From Bartonella apihabitans (GTDB lineage: Bacteria > Pseudomonadota > Alphaproteobacteria > Rhizobiales > Rhizobiaceae): a stretch of 64,000 nt of DNA. Shown here one piece after another: positions 1 to 8,762 of the stretch (the first letter of the stretch is position 1; every line of letters starts with the position of its first letter). The notes beneath the pieces are model-generated. The model was not told where the DNA came from and ran no database searches. It was given only the letters and a program-made list of their open reading frames with translations. The DNA lies in the NCBI RefSeq assembly GCF_030758755.1, contig NZ_CP132387.1, forward strand, positions 186,001-250,000, read 5' to 3'. The position numbers were made by a program, and so were the translations under genes.

Positions 1-176
1 TGAAAGCCAGAATGGATAAAGCGGTCGCCCACCATGACGGATTTATTGCTGCAATAAAAGAAAGAGATCAGGAAGCCTTTGCGGATCTGGTGTCACAACA
101 TTGGACTTTGTCGCGCGAGAGGATGGAAATGTTTGTTATTCCCGAGTCACTGACACCTGATAATTTCGATATTTAA
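1..176 (+). CDS. GntR-family regulator, C-terminal end only (FCD domain)
   Basis: Partial gene entering from the left edge; the reading frame uses position 3 as first codon base and stops at TAA 174-176. About 57 residues are visible. The helix containing HHDGFIAAIKERDQEAFADL, followed by QHW, matches the last helices of FCD (FadR C-terminal) ligand domains, where a late His helps bind the metal or ligand. The DNA-binding domain lies outside the window. It precedes a catabolic operon on the same strand, so it may be the regulator of that operon, but the gap of about 110 bases and the second GntR gene at 6.2-6.8 kb leave this open. Confidence 0.65.
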   Translation, partial: KARMDKAVAHHDGFIAAIKERDQEAFADLVSQHWTLSRERMEMFVIPESLTPDNFDI

Positions 177-288
177 GACAGCTACTTAAGTCTGCTCGTC
201 AATTAAAATACGATTTCTATTGTTTGATGTTTTTTGGCACACGCCAAAGGCAGCGCTCTACTATTACGTAAAATTTCGGAGGAAAAAT

Positions 289-1194
289 ATGCAATTCAAG
301 GGGATTTATACACCTGTCGTCACACCCTACAAGCAAGATTATACCATTGACAAGAAAGCTTATGCAGAGGTGTTGGAGTCATTGATCGATGCCAAGGTTC
401 ACGGCATTATTGTTGCCGGTTCAACCGGTGAATATTACGCACAAACCCAACAGGAACGGTTGGACCTTGCGGAATATGCCAAAAAGGTCATAGCTGGCCG
501 ATTACCTCTCATTATCGGTACAGGTGCAATCCGTACAGAAGATTCTGTGATTTACGCAAAACATGCGAGAGAAATCGGGGCTGACGCAATTCTGGTGACC
601 ACGCCCCCTTATGCTGTCCCCACAGAAGAAGAAAATGCCCGCCATGCGCTCGCCATTGATAAAGCGGCCAATTTACCGATCATGCTTTATAATTATCCGG
701 GTCGTATGTCTATGTCGATGGGAGAAACCTATCTCGATATTGTCAGTCAATCGAAGAATGTCGTGGCGATAAAGGAAAGCTCCGGTGACATTAATCGCGT
801 CCATTTATTTGTATCGAAATATCCGAATATAAAGCTCGCATGCGGTTGGGATGACCAGGCTCTCGAATTTTTTGCGTGGGGTGCACCAGCCTGGGTTTGT
901 GCCGGATCGAACTTTATTCCCGCCGAACATATTGCGCTTTATGAAACTTGTATTCTTGAGAATGATTTCGCCAAAGGGAGCAAAATCATGCTGGAAATGC
1001 TGCCTTTGATGAATTTTCTTGATGAAGGAAAGTTTGTGCAATCAATCAAATATGGTTGTGAGTTGCGTGGGCTGAATGTTGGCCCCGTTCGCGCACCTTT
1101 GCAAGAGCTTAGTGAAAAAGAAAAAGAACGCCTCTCGCAGATTATTGAAACTCTCAAAACAAATGTAGCAGCAATACAAAAAGGTGTTAAATGA
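289..1194 (+). CDS. Dihydrodipicolinate synthase (DapA) family aldolase/lyase
   Basis: A 301-residue class I aldolase of the DHDPS/N-acetylneuraminate lyase family, a TIM barrel that forms a Schiff base with a 2-keto acid. Visible motifs are GSTGE (about 44-48), the YNYPGR segment (about 134-139) with the catalytic Tyr, and VAIKESSGD with Schiff-base Lys near 162. An open frame extends upstream to 220, but ATG 289 follows a strong GGAGG site and gives the family length. It overlaps the aldehyde dehydrogenase by 4 bases (ATGA), so the two are translationally coupled. A DapA-like enzyme next to an aldehyde dehydrogenase and a FAD oxidoreductase argues for catabolism, not lysine synthesis. A 1-pyrroline-4-hydroxy-2-carboxylate deaminase role (hydroxyproline route) is one possibility, but no epimerase is present; exact substrate unknown. 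Confidence 0.85.
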   Translation: MQFKGIYTPVVTPYKQDYTIDKKAYAEVLESLIDAKVHGIIVAGSTGEYYAQTQQERLDLAEYAKKVIAGRLPLIIGTGAIRTEDSVIYAKHAREIGADAILVTTPPYAVPTEEENARHALAIDKAANLPIMLYNYPGRMSMSMGETYLDIVSQSKNVVAIKESSGDINRVHLFVSKYPNIKLACGWDDQALEFFAWGAPAWVCAGSNFIPAEHIALYETCILENDFAKGSKIMLEMLPLMNFLDEGKFVQSIKYGCELRGLNVGPVRAPLQELSEKEKERLSQIIETLKTNVAAIQKGVK

Positions 1195-2681
1195 CCGAGC
1201 TTAAAACCACCCAATATTATCACGAGCTTGCCGACAAATTAAAATTTCCGACCAATGCTTTTATTGACGGTGCTTTTGTAAACTCGGTTGCAGGTGATAG
1301 ATTTGTGACCCGTAATCCGGCAACAGGCAAAGAACTGGCAACGATTGCCAATTGTCATAGCGAGGATGTCGACATTGCAGTCAAAGCAGCACGAAGATCT
1401 TTCGACGAAGGTGTGTGGAGGAAACGCACGCCATTGGAACGCAAGCTGGTCCTTCTGAAATTTGCCGATCTTCTCGAAAAGCACAGCGAAGAATTGGCGG
1501 TGCTGGAAAGCCTTGATAGCGGCAAGCCGGTTGGCGAATGTATGAATGGCGATGTTCCCGATACGATCTATACAATTCGTTGGCATGCCGAGCTGATCGA
1601 CAAAATTTACGATAATACTGCCCCCACAGGGTCAGAACGCATAGCCATGGTGGTTCGCCAACCTATCGGTGTTGTCGGGCTGGTCTTGCCGTGGAATTTT
1701 CCGCTTTTGATGGCAGCGTGGAAAATAGGTCCGGCTTTGGCTGCGGGCTGTTCAATCGTTTTGAAGCCTGCACAGGAAACAACCCTCTCGACGTTAAGAC
1801 TTGCCGAAATTGCCTATGAAGCGGGCATTCCTGCCGGTGTTCTCAATATTGTGCCGGGATCAGGTAGCGACGCCGGTGAACCGATAGGGCGGCATATGGA
1901 TGTCGATATGGTCAGTTTTACCGGTTCAACCGCAACAGGACGGCGCTTTTTGCATTATTCGGCAGAATCCAATCTCAAACGGATCGTGCTTGAATGTGGT
2001 GGCAAAAATCCCGCAATTGTTCTTGATGATGTCGACGATATCGACAAGGTTGCCGAACAAGTGGTGAATGGTGCTTTCTGGAATATGGGAGAAAACTGCT
2101 CGGCCACGTCACGTTTGATTGTTCATCGTGATATTAAGGAACGGTTGCTCGAAAAAATTCTGGTTCACATGAAAAACTGGAAAATGGGCGATCCGCTTGA
2201 TCCGAAAAACCGCGTAGGGACATTGGTGAGCCCGGCGCATTTTAAAAAAGTATCGGAGTTTCTTGCTTCAATCGACAAAGAAGGATTGCATCTTGTCGCG
2301 GGTGGCAAAACCGATCAGGAAATTTACGTCGAACCGACAGTTGTCGATCATGTGACAGATAAAAGCCGGTTTTTTCAGGAAGAAATTTTTGGCCCCGTTT
2401 TGAGCGTGACGACTTTTACAACAATCAGCGAGGCGATCAAGCTTGCCAATAATACCCACTATGGATTGGCAGCCTCGGTTTATACAAGCAATTTGCGCAA
2501 TGCTTTGTCTTTATCCCAAGCGATTTTAGCCGGAATTGTTACCGTCAACTGTTTCGGGGAAGGGGATGCAACGACGCCCTTCGGAGGTTTCAAGGAGTCC
2601 GGTTTTGGAGGTCGTGACAAATCCATTTGGGCACATGACCAATATACCGAATTGAAAACCATCTGGATTGATATTTCTTAA
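1191..2681 (+). CDS. NAD(P)-dependent aldehyde dehydrogenase, PuuC/betaine-aldehyde type
   Basis: 496 residues, full length for the ALDH superfamily. The PWNFP motif is at about 167-171, the Rossmann FTGSTATG at about 243-250, the general base Glu268 in LECGGKNP, and the catalytic nucleophile Cys303 in MGENCSATSR. The C-terminal PFGGFKESG and the ending YTELKTIWI resemble gamma-glutamyl-gamma-aminobutyraldehyde dehydrogenase (PuuC) more than succinate-semialdehyde enzymes. It oxidises an aldehyde to the acid in the cytoplasm. Start ATG 1191 overlaps the DapA-like stop, and a FAD oxidoreductase that could generate its aldehyde follows 23 bases later. An alpha-ketoglutarate-semialdehyde dehydrogenase function would fit a hydroxyproline pathway; the sequence alone cannot choose. 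Confidence 0.9.
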   Translation: MTELKTTQYYHELADKLKFPTNAFIDGAFVNSVAGDRFVTRNPATGKELATIANCHSEDVDIAVKAARRSFDEGVWRKRTPLERKLVLLKFADLLEKHSEELAVLESLDSGKPVGECMNGDVPDTIYTIRWHAELIDKIYDNTAPTGSERIAMVVRQPIGVVGLVLPWNFPLLMAAWKIGPALAAGCSIVLKPAQETTLSTLRLAEIAYEAGIPAGVLNIVPGSGSDAGEPIGRHMDVDMVSFTGSTATGRRFLHYSAESNLKRIVLECGGKNPAIVLDDVDDIDKVAEQVVNGAFWNMGENCSATSRLIVHRDIKERLLEKILVHMKNWKMGDPLDPKNRVGTLVSPAHFKKVSEFLASIDKEGLHLVAGGKTDQEIYVEPTVVDHVTDKSRFFQEEIFGPVLSVTTFTTISEAIKLANNTHYGLAASVYTSNLRNALSLSQAILAGIVTVNCFGEGDATTPFGGFKESGFGGRDKSIWAHDQYTELKTIWIDIS

Positions 2682-2704
2682 TATTTCGTGGAGGAGATAG
2701 AGGC

Positions 2705-4030
2705 ATGGAAGAAATACAAAGATTTCCGGCCAAGGCGGGCGATCTCGGTTGGTTCGAACTTTCACGTTTCAAGGATCATAAATTTACCGACATATCAAAG
2801 CTCAAAAAAGACTATGATTATGTCATTATAGGTGGCGGATTTGCCGGTGTGAATGCCGCACACAAATTGGCAGAAAACCGGCCGAATGCAAAAATAGCGT
2901 TATTTGAAGCACTCAAAATCGGCATGGGAGACAGTGGGCGAAATGCCGGCTTTTTGATGGATATTCCCCATTCATTCGGTGAACCGGGAGTAACAATGGA
3001 TGACCACAAATACCGGTTTCATCTGAACAAGCTTATTATCGAGCGCATGCGCAATCTGAAAAATAAATATAAGCTGCAAGTGGATTGGGTCGAATCCGGA
3101 AAATATCTCGCGGGGCATGAAACAAAATATTTGAAAAATCTTGATGCTTTGGCAAATATCGTAGCGGGTGTGGGAGGAAAAAGCCAATTTATTGACGGAG
3201 AAGAATTGGCCGCAAGGCTTGGCACACGCTATTATCAAAAAGCAGTTTATACAGCAGGAACAGTGCTGATAAATCCTTCCGAAACGGTGCGCGGTTTTGC
3301 ATCTGTTTTACCGGAAAATGTTGATGTATTCGAAGAAACCCCTGTTTTAAAGATTGATGAAGGTAAGACAATCAACATTCAACTGGTGAACGGGAAAAGT
3401 GTGAAGGCGGGTGATCTCCTGCTTTTATCAGGTGTTTTTATCGACTCTTTCGGGATCGAGCAAAAAGGAAGAATGACTCCGGCCGGCAGTTTCGGTGCAT
3501 TCACACGAGAATTGACAGAAGATGAACTCGCTGAATTCAAAAATGTGAAACCGTGGGGATGCACGTCGGCACATGCGGCCGGTACGACTGTTCGTTTCAC
3601 CCCGACAAAACGTATTTATGTGAGGAATGGTTTGACATTTCCAACCCATTTGACCCTTTCGCCGGAACGTGTATTCCGCGCACGGAAAATGTTACGCAGA
3701 GCATTTGAAAACCGTTTTCCTAAGTTGAAACATGTCAATTTTGAATTTGTTTATGGCGGCATGATACCGCTGACCATCAATGGAGCATCATTTTTCTTTC
3801 AAAAAAGTCCCCATGTTTTTGCTGCGGCAGTTGGCGATGGTTCGGGACTTACACGGAGTTCCATGTTGGGCTATTACCTTGCCGATCTTGCATGTGGAAT
3901 AGACAGCGAGGAATTGCGTTATTTATTGAAGACGAGCCATCCAAAATGGTGCCCGCCCGAGCCAATCAAAACAATTGCTGCAAATATCCGTATGTCGTTG
4001 GAAGAGTTTAACGCAAAAGGCGAAATATAA
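2705..4030 (+). CDS. FAD-dependent amine/D-amino-acid oxidoreductase (DAO family)
   Basis: 441 residues. After a leader of about 40 residues comes the dinucleotide fold YVIIGGGFAGVNAAHKL (GxGxxG), followed by the acidic end of the second strand (IALFEA) and GDSGRNAGF, typical of the DAO/PuuB group. The C-terminal half carries the second FAD contact AAVGDGSGLTRSS. The leader and layout resemble gamma-glutamylputrescine oxidoreductase (PuuB). Expected reaction: oxidation of a primary or secondary amine to an imine/aldehyde with electrons to O2 or the quinone pool. A GGAGGAGAT-type ribosome site precedes ATG 2705. Third gene of the catabolic operon, in which its aldehyde product would feed the preceding dehydrogenase. 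Substrate not determinable. Confidence 0.82.
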   Translation: MEEIQRFPAKAGDLGWFELSRFKDHKFTDISKLKKDYDYVIIGGGFAGVNAAHKLAENRPNAKIALFEALKIGMGDSGRNAGFLMDIPHSFGEPGVTMDDHKYRFHLNKLIIERMRNLKNKYKLQVDWVESGKYLAGHETKYLKNLDALANIVAGVGGKSQFIDGEELAARLGTRYYQKAVYTAGTVLINPSETVRGFASVLPENVDVFEETPVLKIDEGKTINIQLVNGKSVKAGDLLLLSGVFIDSFGIEQKGRMTPAGSFGAFTRELTEDELAEFKNVKPWGCTSAHAAGTTVRFTPTKRIYVRNGLTFPTHLTLSPERVFRARKMLRRAFENRFPKLKHVNFEFVYGGMIPLTINGASFFFQKSPHVFAAAVGDGSGLTRSSMLGYYLADLACGIDSEELRYLLKTSHPKWCPPEPIKTIAANIRMSLEEFNAKGEI

Positions 4031-4068
4031 CGTGATATTTATAACACCAATTTAAAATATAAAAAATA

Positions 4069-4105
4069 TTCATCAGCAGGAGATATAATTTTTCCGGCTG
4101 ATGAA
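4069..4105 (+). terminator. Possible terminator hairpin after the catabolic operon
   Basis: TTCATCAGC (4069-4077) pairs with GCTGATGAA (4097-4105), a 9-bp stem with a 19-base loop, located 38 bases after the oxidoreductase stop. There is no strong T-run after it, so termination is weakly supported. Confidence 0.3.
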
Positions 4106-4379
4106 CGTTTGGAATAACCGAAACTATATTTTATAATATGTGTACACTTATCTCGTTATGTTAGAGAGAATAGAGTGTTTGGATATAATACTGACAGTAC
4201 TTACCGTTCCGGAAAAATCTGTACCTTTTCCCCTCGGAAACCCTGTTCATGCTGCCGAGATAGTTCGAGATGCGTCCATAATATTAATCAGGAAAAGATA
4301 GCTAGCTCAAGAGTAAGCCTTAAACATCTCCATTGGTATCATTCGAAGCGTAACACTTCTATCAATCGACGCCATAAGC

Positions 4380-4690
4380 TTCCAATGCACGCTTAGTATG
4401 ATCGCAAGCAGCCATCAATAAATGTTCATTTTCATTTTTACCAATTGAGAAGGCTTTTCCGCTTCATCCGAAGTTTTATTATGGGGAGCTGATAAAGATG
4501 GCCTTGCGAGACAGCATGAGAACCTGAAGGATAAAATGTCAGAAAAATTTTCGGGGCAGGGGCACCGGGTTTCGCAAGCTCTTCTATATGGTGGCGGGCT
4601 TCCCCGCTATCCTATCCGGTCTATCCCTCGTTGAGCACCCGATGGACATTCATAGTCGTCAGGCTACTGTCACCGATATATACAACCAGA
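4380..4690 (-). pseudogene. Possible decayed coding remnant in a 780-base gap
   Basis: Positions 4031-4810 hold no intact gene. On the minus strand, consecutive short open stretches in changing frames read like protein: one includes LVVYIGDSSLTTMNVHRVLN, then two stops, then a run starting EARHHIEELAKPGAPAPKIF; a different frame carries FSIGKNENEHLLMAACDHTK and ends at TGA near 4400. Amino-acid composition and helix-like patterning look coding, but no family is recognised and no single frame is open. Either an old inactivated gene or chance; small plus-strand frames in the same gap have no ribosome site or coding character. Confidence 0.25.
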
Positions 4691-4810
4691 CTTCTACAAT
4701 CAGACTTCTTATCCCCTTCTTCTCTCAAAAAAATAGTAGACTAAACAATTATAGGGCGATATTGCATACAAATCGTATACCAACACCATACAATAACAAA
4801 GAGACGGTGA

Positions 4811-6106
4811 ATGGAAAGCAGTATAGAAGAGACTGAACCACCTATAGAGCGAAAGAGCCTTATCAAGGCTTTTGCGGCTAGTTTAAGTGGAACGTCTCTC
4901 GAATGGTATGACTTTGCTGTTTATGGTGCCTGTGCGGCTTTGGTGTTTGGCCACTTGTTTTTCCCGGATGGCGATTCGCTGGCAGGTACTTTGAAAGCGT
5001 TTGGTACTTATGCGGTGGGATATATTTCCCGTCCTTTAGGCGGCATATTTTTTGGTCGTCTTGGAGATATTGTCGGGCGCAAAAAAGTTCTGGTTTGGAC
5101 GCTGTTGCTGATTGGTATTGCAACTTTTATCATTGGTCTTTTGCCGACATTCTCGTCAGTCGGTTACCTTGCTCCGGTTCTTCTTGTTTTATTGCGTTTT
5201 GCACAAGGCGTCGGCGTTGGTGGCGAATGGGGAGGGGCGGTTCTTCTTTCCAGCGAATTCAGCAAACCCGAACAAAGGGGATTTTGGGCATCTGCTGCGC
5301 AAGTAGGCCCCCCGTTGGGCAATTTGCTTGCAAATGGTGTTCTGGCAATATTTTCGCAAGTCTTGACCACAGAACAGTTTATTGATTGGGGGTGGAGAGC
5401 AGCATTCTTGCTTTCGGCTCTATTGGTCATATTCGGTTTGTGGGTTCGTTTTTCGCTCGAAGAAACCCCTGTTTTCAAAAAGCTTGAACAACATGATGAA
5501 CGCTCCAATGCGCCGGTTTCGGAAATATTCAAACATGAAAGCAGAGCCCTTTTTGCCGGTCTATTTGCACGCATCGGACCGGATGTTCTCTATTCATGCT
5601 TTACAGTTTTTGTACTCGCTTATGCCACCCAATATTTGGGAATGCCACGCTCCGATGCGATCGAATCTGTAACAATAGCTTCCGGCATTCAGGTGTTTTT
5701 CATTCCATTTAGCGGTTGGTTGTCGGATAGAGTAGAACGGCGTCTTATCTATGCTGTCGGCACGATAGGTGCGGCAATATGGACATTTGTGTTTTTCTAT
5801 ATGATGCAGGAGCCGACATTTGCTCGCCTTTTGATCGGTGTTACAGGCGCCCTTATTTGCCACTCATTAATGTATGGCCCTCAGGCATCTTTGATAGCAG
5901 AACAATTCTCGGCGCGTCTGCGTTATACAGGAAGCTCTCTTGCCTATACTTTTGCCGGTATTGTTGGCGGTGCAGTTGCTCCGATCCTGCTCACCTGGTT
6001 CATCTCGTTCGATCCAAGCGGTTTTGTCATTTGTCTTTATATCGGGCTATCATGTATCCTGACATTGATCGGCCTTGCAATGACGAGACGACCGCATCAA
6101 TTATGA
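4811..6106 (+). CDS. MFS transporter, metabolite:H+ symporter (MHS) type
   Basis: 431 residues with about 12 hydrophobic helices. The first helix region LSGTSLEWYDFAVYG and the loop signature GRLGDIVGRKKVL between helices 2 and 3 are hallmarks of the MHS subfamily (ProP, KgtP, ShiA, CitA relatives), which bring organic acids, betaines or amino acids into the cell with protons. ATG 4811 follows a weak GAGACGG site. It lies between the catabolic operon and its likely GntR regulator, so it plausibly imports the substrate of those enzymes. Substrate unknown. The unusually long upstream region (780 bases) suggests independent expression. Confidence 0.85.
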   Translation: MESSIEETEPPIERKSLIKAFAASLSGTSLEWYDFAVYGACAALVFGHLFFPDGDSLAGTLKAFGTYAVGYISRPLGGIFFGRLGDIVGRKKVLVWTLLLIGIATFIIGLLPTFSSVGYLAPVLLVLLRFAQGVGVGGEWGGAVLLSSEFSKPEQRGFWASAAQVGPPLGNLLANGVLAIFSQVLTTEQFIDWGWRAAFLLSALLVIFGLWVRFSLEETPVFKKLEQHDERSNAPVSEIFKHESRALFAGLFARIGPDVLYSCFTVFVLAYATQYLGMPRSDAIESVTIASGIQVFFIPFSGWLSDRVERRLIYAVGTIGAAIWTFVFFYMMQEPTFARLLIGVTGALICHSLMYGPQASLIAEQFSARLRYTGSSLAYTFAGIVGGAVAPILLTWFISFDPSGFVICLYIGLSCILTLIGLAMTRRPHQL

Positions 6107-6181
6107 AATCACAAAACGGACTGGAGCAGCTTATTTCTGTTGCAGCCCGTATATAGTCTGGAGGAATAAAATTTCTTTTGA

Positions 6182-6820
6182 TCAATCAAGATGACGGCGT
6201 GTCATATCAAGATGATCGAGTATAGCTTTTTTTGCATTTTTGATATCTTTTGTTAAAAGTGCATCCAGAATATATTGGTGTTCTTTTAATGCCTCTATCC
6301 GCCTTATTGCTTTATTATGCATTACGCGTAGACCAAAAGTAATAAAACGGGCACGAAGCAACTCATACATCTGATTTAAAAATTCATTGCCGGTAGCCCG
6401 AACCAGAGCGCAATGGAAAGCGTGATCATGTTCAATGAAGTCAGGATAAGGATCATCAAGTGCCATCGTTTTCTGGAGTTCCAGTTCTTTGATCATGTCC
6501 GGTGTCGGGTCGATATTGTGGGAGATACAATATTGTGCACTCCAGCTCTCGACAACGCCACGCGCCTGAAACAAATCATTGACTTGTTTTCTGTTCAAAG
6601 GCGAAACAAATGCCCCCCGATTGGGTTTCAGGTCAATCAGCTCTTCACTGGCAAGCATCATGAAAGCTTCTCTGACCGGCGTGCGCGAAATGCCCAAACT
6701 ATCAGCAATTTCCCGCTCGTTCAGAAATGTTCCGACAGATGATGGATTTGTCAGAATTGTGTTACGGATGTGAGAATAGGCCCGTTCACGGCCGAAGTTT
6801 TCTTTTCCATAATCGTACAT
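6182..6820 (-). CDS. GntR-family transcriptional regulator, FadR/FCD subfamily
   Basis: 212 residues. The N-terminal winged helix contains EREIADSLGISRTPVREAF, the canonical GntR recognition region (about 37-55), and NRGAFV. The C-terminal FCD domain has the metal/ligand His pattern in EHDHAFH (about 129-135) and a late H in LDHLDMTRRH. Such proteins usually repress catabolic genes until a carboxylic or amino acid binds. It is divergent from the carbon-nitrogen hydrolase gene with 63 bases between the starts, where an inverted repeat lies, and convergent with the transporter. It most likely controls this locus and itself. Confidence 0.88.
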   Translation of the reverse strand: MYDYGKENFGRERAYSHIRNTILTNPSSVGTFLNEREIADSLGISRTPVREAFMMLASEELIDLKPNRGAFVSPLNRKQVNDLFQARGVVESWSAQYCISHNIDPTPDMIKELELQKTMALDDPYPDFIEHDHAFHCALVRATGNEFLNQMYELLRARFITFGLRVMHNKAIRRIEALKEHQYILDALLTKDIKNAKKAILDHLDMTRRHLD

Positions 6821-6822
6821 TA

Positions 6823-6840
6823 CTTGAATTTGATTTCAAG
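6823..6840. promoter_or_regulatory. Candidate GntR operator (inverted repeat)
   Basis: CTTGAA (6823-6828) and TTCAAG (6835-6840) form an inverted repeat with a 6-base centre, placed directly upstream of the GntR start and within the divergent promoter region. Position and symmetry fit a dimeric GntR operator; binding is inferred. Confidence 0.4.
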
Positions 6841-6883
6841 AATATAGGAAATTAGAATATTGGCAAGTATAGGGAGAAATTAA

Positions 6884-7657
6884 ATGGGTGAAATAGTCAG
6901 AATCGGCTTGGCTCAGATCCGAAGCGGCGTCAACAAAGACAAAAACAACGAACAAATTGTTCAGATGATTAAAAAGGCTGCCGAGCAAAAGGTCGACATA
7001 CTGGTTTTTCCAGAAGCAGCCCAAGTTTCCTTTGAAGCGGCTTTGAAGGATGAGGCAGAGCCACTTGAGGGTTCTTTTGCAACATTGATCCGCTCTTATG
7101 CAGTGAAATATGATATGATGATTATTGCCGGTATGTTTGAACCGGCAAATGACGGACGCATACGCAATAAGTTGATCATTACCGGAAAAAACACGGAAGC
7201 CACTTATCAGAAAGTTCATTTATATGACGCGTTCGGCTCACGTGAATCAGACCTTGTTGAAGCGGGAAGTGATTACCTTGTTCTTGATACAGTGTTTGGC
7301 AAGATCGGTTTTGCCATTTGTTATGATTTGAGGTTCGCCGACCAGTTTACCGCAATGGGAAAGAAAGGTGCAAAATTGATTATCGTTCCGGCTTCCTGGG
7401 GAGATGGTCCTGGAAAAGCCGAGCAGTGGGATTTATTGGTTCGCGCCCGTGCTGCCGATTCTGAAGCTTGGCTTGTTGCCTGCGATCAGGCTTGGCAACC
7501 GCCAAAAGGAACCGCACCGCTTGGAATCGGACAGAGTTCTATTGTTGACCCGACAGGAAGTGTGAGGGCACGTCTGGCGAGCGAAGCTGAGTTCATGGTC
7601 TTCGACATTGATTTGGGAAAGGTGGAAGCTATTCGCGCCCGTATTCCGATTTTATGA
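6884..7657 (+). CDS. Carbon-nitrogen hydrolase (nitrilase superfamily amidase)
   Basis: 257 residues with the Glu-Lys-Cys catalytic triad of the nitrilase superfamily: Glu44 in VFPEAAQ, Lys110 in YQKVHLYDAFG and Cys146 in GFAICYDLRF. The Lys region resembles the Nit/omega-amidase branch (deaminated-glutathione amidase, omega-amidase), which hydrolyses small linear amides in the cytoplasm; true nitrilases are longer. A GGGAG ribosome site precedes ATG 6884. Divergent from the GntR gene, so probably part of the amine/amino-acid catabolic regulon, where it could deamidate an omega-amide intermediate. Substrate inferred only. Confidence 0.83.
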   Translation: MGEIVRIGLAQIRSGVNKDKNNEQIVQMIKKAAEQKVDILVFPEAAQVSFEAALKDEAEPLEGSFATLIRSYAVKYDMMIIAGMFEPANDGRIRNKLIITGKNTEATYQKVHLYDAFGSRESDLVEAGSDYLVLDTVFGKIGFAICYDLRFADQFTAMGKKGAKLIIVPASWGDGPGKAEQWDLLVRARAADSEAWLVACDQAWQPPKGTAPLGIGQSSIVDPTGSVRARLASEAEFMVFDIDLGKVEAIRARIPIL

Positions 7658-7745
7658 TAGCCGGATATGCGGATAATAAAATATTGTTTTGAACAGATAT
7701 TACGGTGTTGCGCGGCTCTCTGGCACAGGTTCCGCAAAACACAAA

Positions 7746-7778
7746 ATCGGGCAATGATGAACGCCCATCATGCCCGAT
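7746..7778. terminator. Hairpin terminator between convergent genes
   Basis: ATCGGGC (7746-7752) pairs with GCCCGAT (7772-7778), and ATGATG (7754-7759) with CATCAT (7766-7771), with one bulged A. It sits between the ends of the carbon-nitrogen hydrolase and the ThiY-like gene, with T-rich sequence after it on the plus strand. It probably serves both directions. Confidence 0.6.
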
Positions 7779-7792
7779 CTTTCATTTGATTT

Positions 7793-8731
7793 TTATTTCA
7801 ATTCGGTCGCAAAACTGTCAAGCGGATATTCTTTTTTGACAATGCCTTTTTTATAAAGATAGGTTCCGTAAGAAATATATCTTTCTTTGTCGAGGTGGAG
7901 CGGATTTTCGCTGAATAAAGGAACCGTTTCCATCCATATCTTTTTATTGAGATCGGTATCGAGTTCCTTATATTTTTTTGCAAAATTGTCCCATGTTTCT
8001 TCCGGGTGAGCTTTCAGATATTGCTGGCCTTCATGAACGGCTTCAAGGAACTTTTTGTAAGCGTCGTGTTTTTGAAGGTCTTTTTTGGCAACGAAAATCA
8101 GCTCGTCATAAGGGGGAATGCCATAGTCCTCAACCTTCATAATAACAGGTTCTACGCCCTGTTCGCGTATTTCATTGCCCTCCACATTGCGATAGCCACC
8201 AATGACGGCATCAACCTGTTTCGACATCAATCCGCTTACAAGGTTAAAATTGACATTAATAAGCTCGACATCCTTTATTGTCAGCCCCTGATTTTCCAAC
8301 ATGGTTCCCAAGATGACCGGTTCGATACTGCTCACAGAAAACCCTACCTTTTTGCCTTTAAGATCGGCCGGTGTTTTTATCCCGCTATCGGGAAGTGCCA
8401 AAACTGTATTGAGCGGCGTTTCTATGAGTGTTCCTATGCGTGTGAGCGGCAAGTCTTCATCCATGAACACATAGAGCTGCTCTTGATAGGATAAAGCAAT
8501 ATCGGCTTTGTCGGATGCAACCAGACGCGGTCCGATATTAGGATCGGAGGGGGTGACGATTTCGACATCAAGTCCGCGTTTTTCAAAACTGCCAATCTGT
8601 TCGGCAACAATCAAAGGTGCATGATCGGGATTAAGATACCAGTCAAGAACAACTGTAAGTTTATCATTTGCTTTGGCACCGAAAACGCCGAGAAAAATGA
8701 TGAGGATCGAAAAGAATATTTTTTTAAACAC
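7793..8731 (-). CDS. thiY: ABC transporter substrate-binding protein, ThiY/NMT1-like
   Basis: 312 residues from a GTG start at 8731, chosen because GGAGG lies just upstream and a signal peptide follows at once (FKKIFFSILIIFLGVFGAKA). The mature start carries LDWYLNPDHAPL, the pyrimidine-binding motif shared by ThiY and yeast Thi5 (DWxxNPDHAPL). In the family it binds N-formyl-4-amino-5-aminomethyl-2-methylpyrimidine or related HMP precursors for thiamine salvage. Third gene of the thiZ-thiX-thiY operon, 31 bases after thiX. The pyrimidine assignment is by motif; other NMT1-fold ligands are possible. Confidence 0.8.
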   Translation of the reverse strand: MFKKIFFSILIIFLGVFGAKANDKLTVVLDWYLNPDHAPLIVAEQIGSFEKRGLDVEIVTPSDPNIGPRLVASDKADIALSYQEQLYVFMDEDLPLTRIGTLIETPLNTVLALPDSGIKTPADLKGKKVGFSVSSIEPVILGTMLENQGLTIKDVELINVNFNLVSGLMSKQVDAVIGGYRNVEGNEIREQGVEPVIMKVEDYGIPPYDELIFVAKKDLQKHDAYKKFLEAVHEGQQYLKAHPEETWDNFAKKYKELDTDLNKKIWMETVPLFSENPLHLDKERYISYGTYLYKKGIVKKEYPLDSFATELK

Positions 8732-8762
8732 GTTTCCTCCGGAAATATAATAAAAAGAAAAA

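Noticed and set aside
4175..4836. Plus-strand open frames at 4175-4396 and 4588-4836
   Set aside because: No ribosome site and odd composition; the second overlaps the transporter start in another frame.
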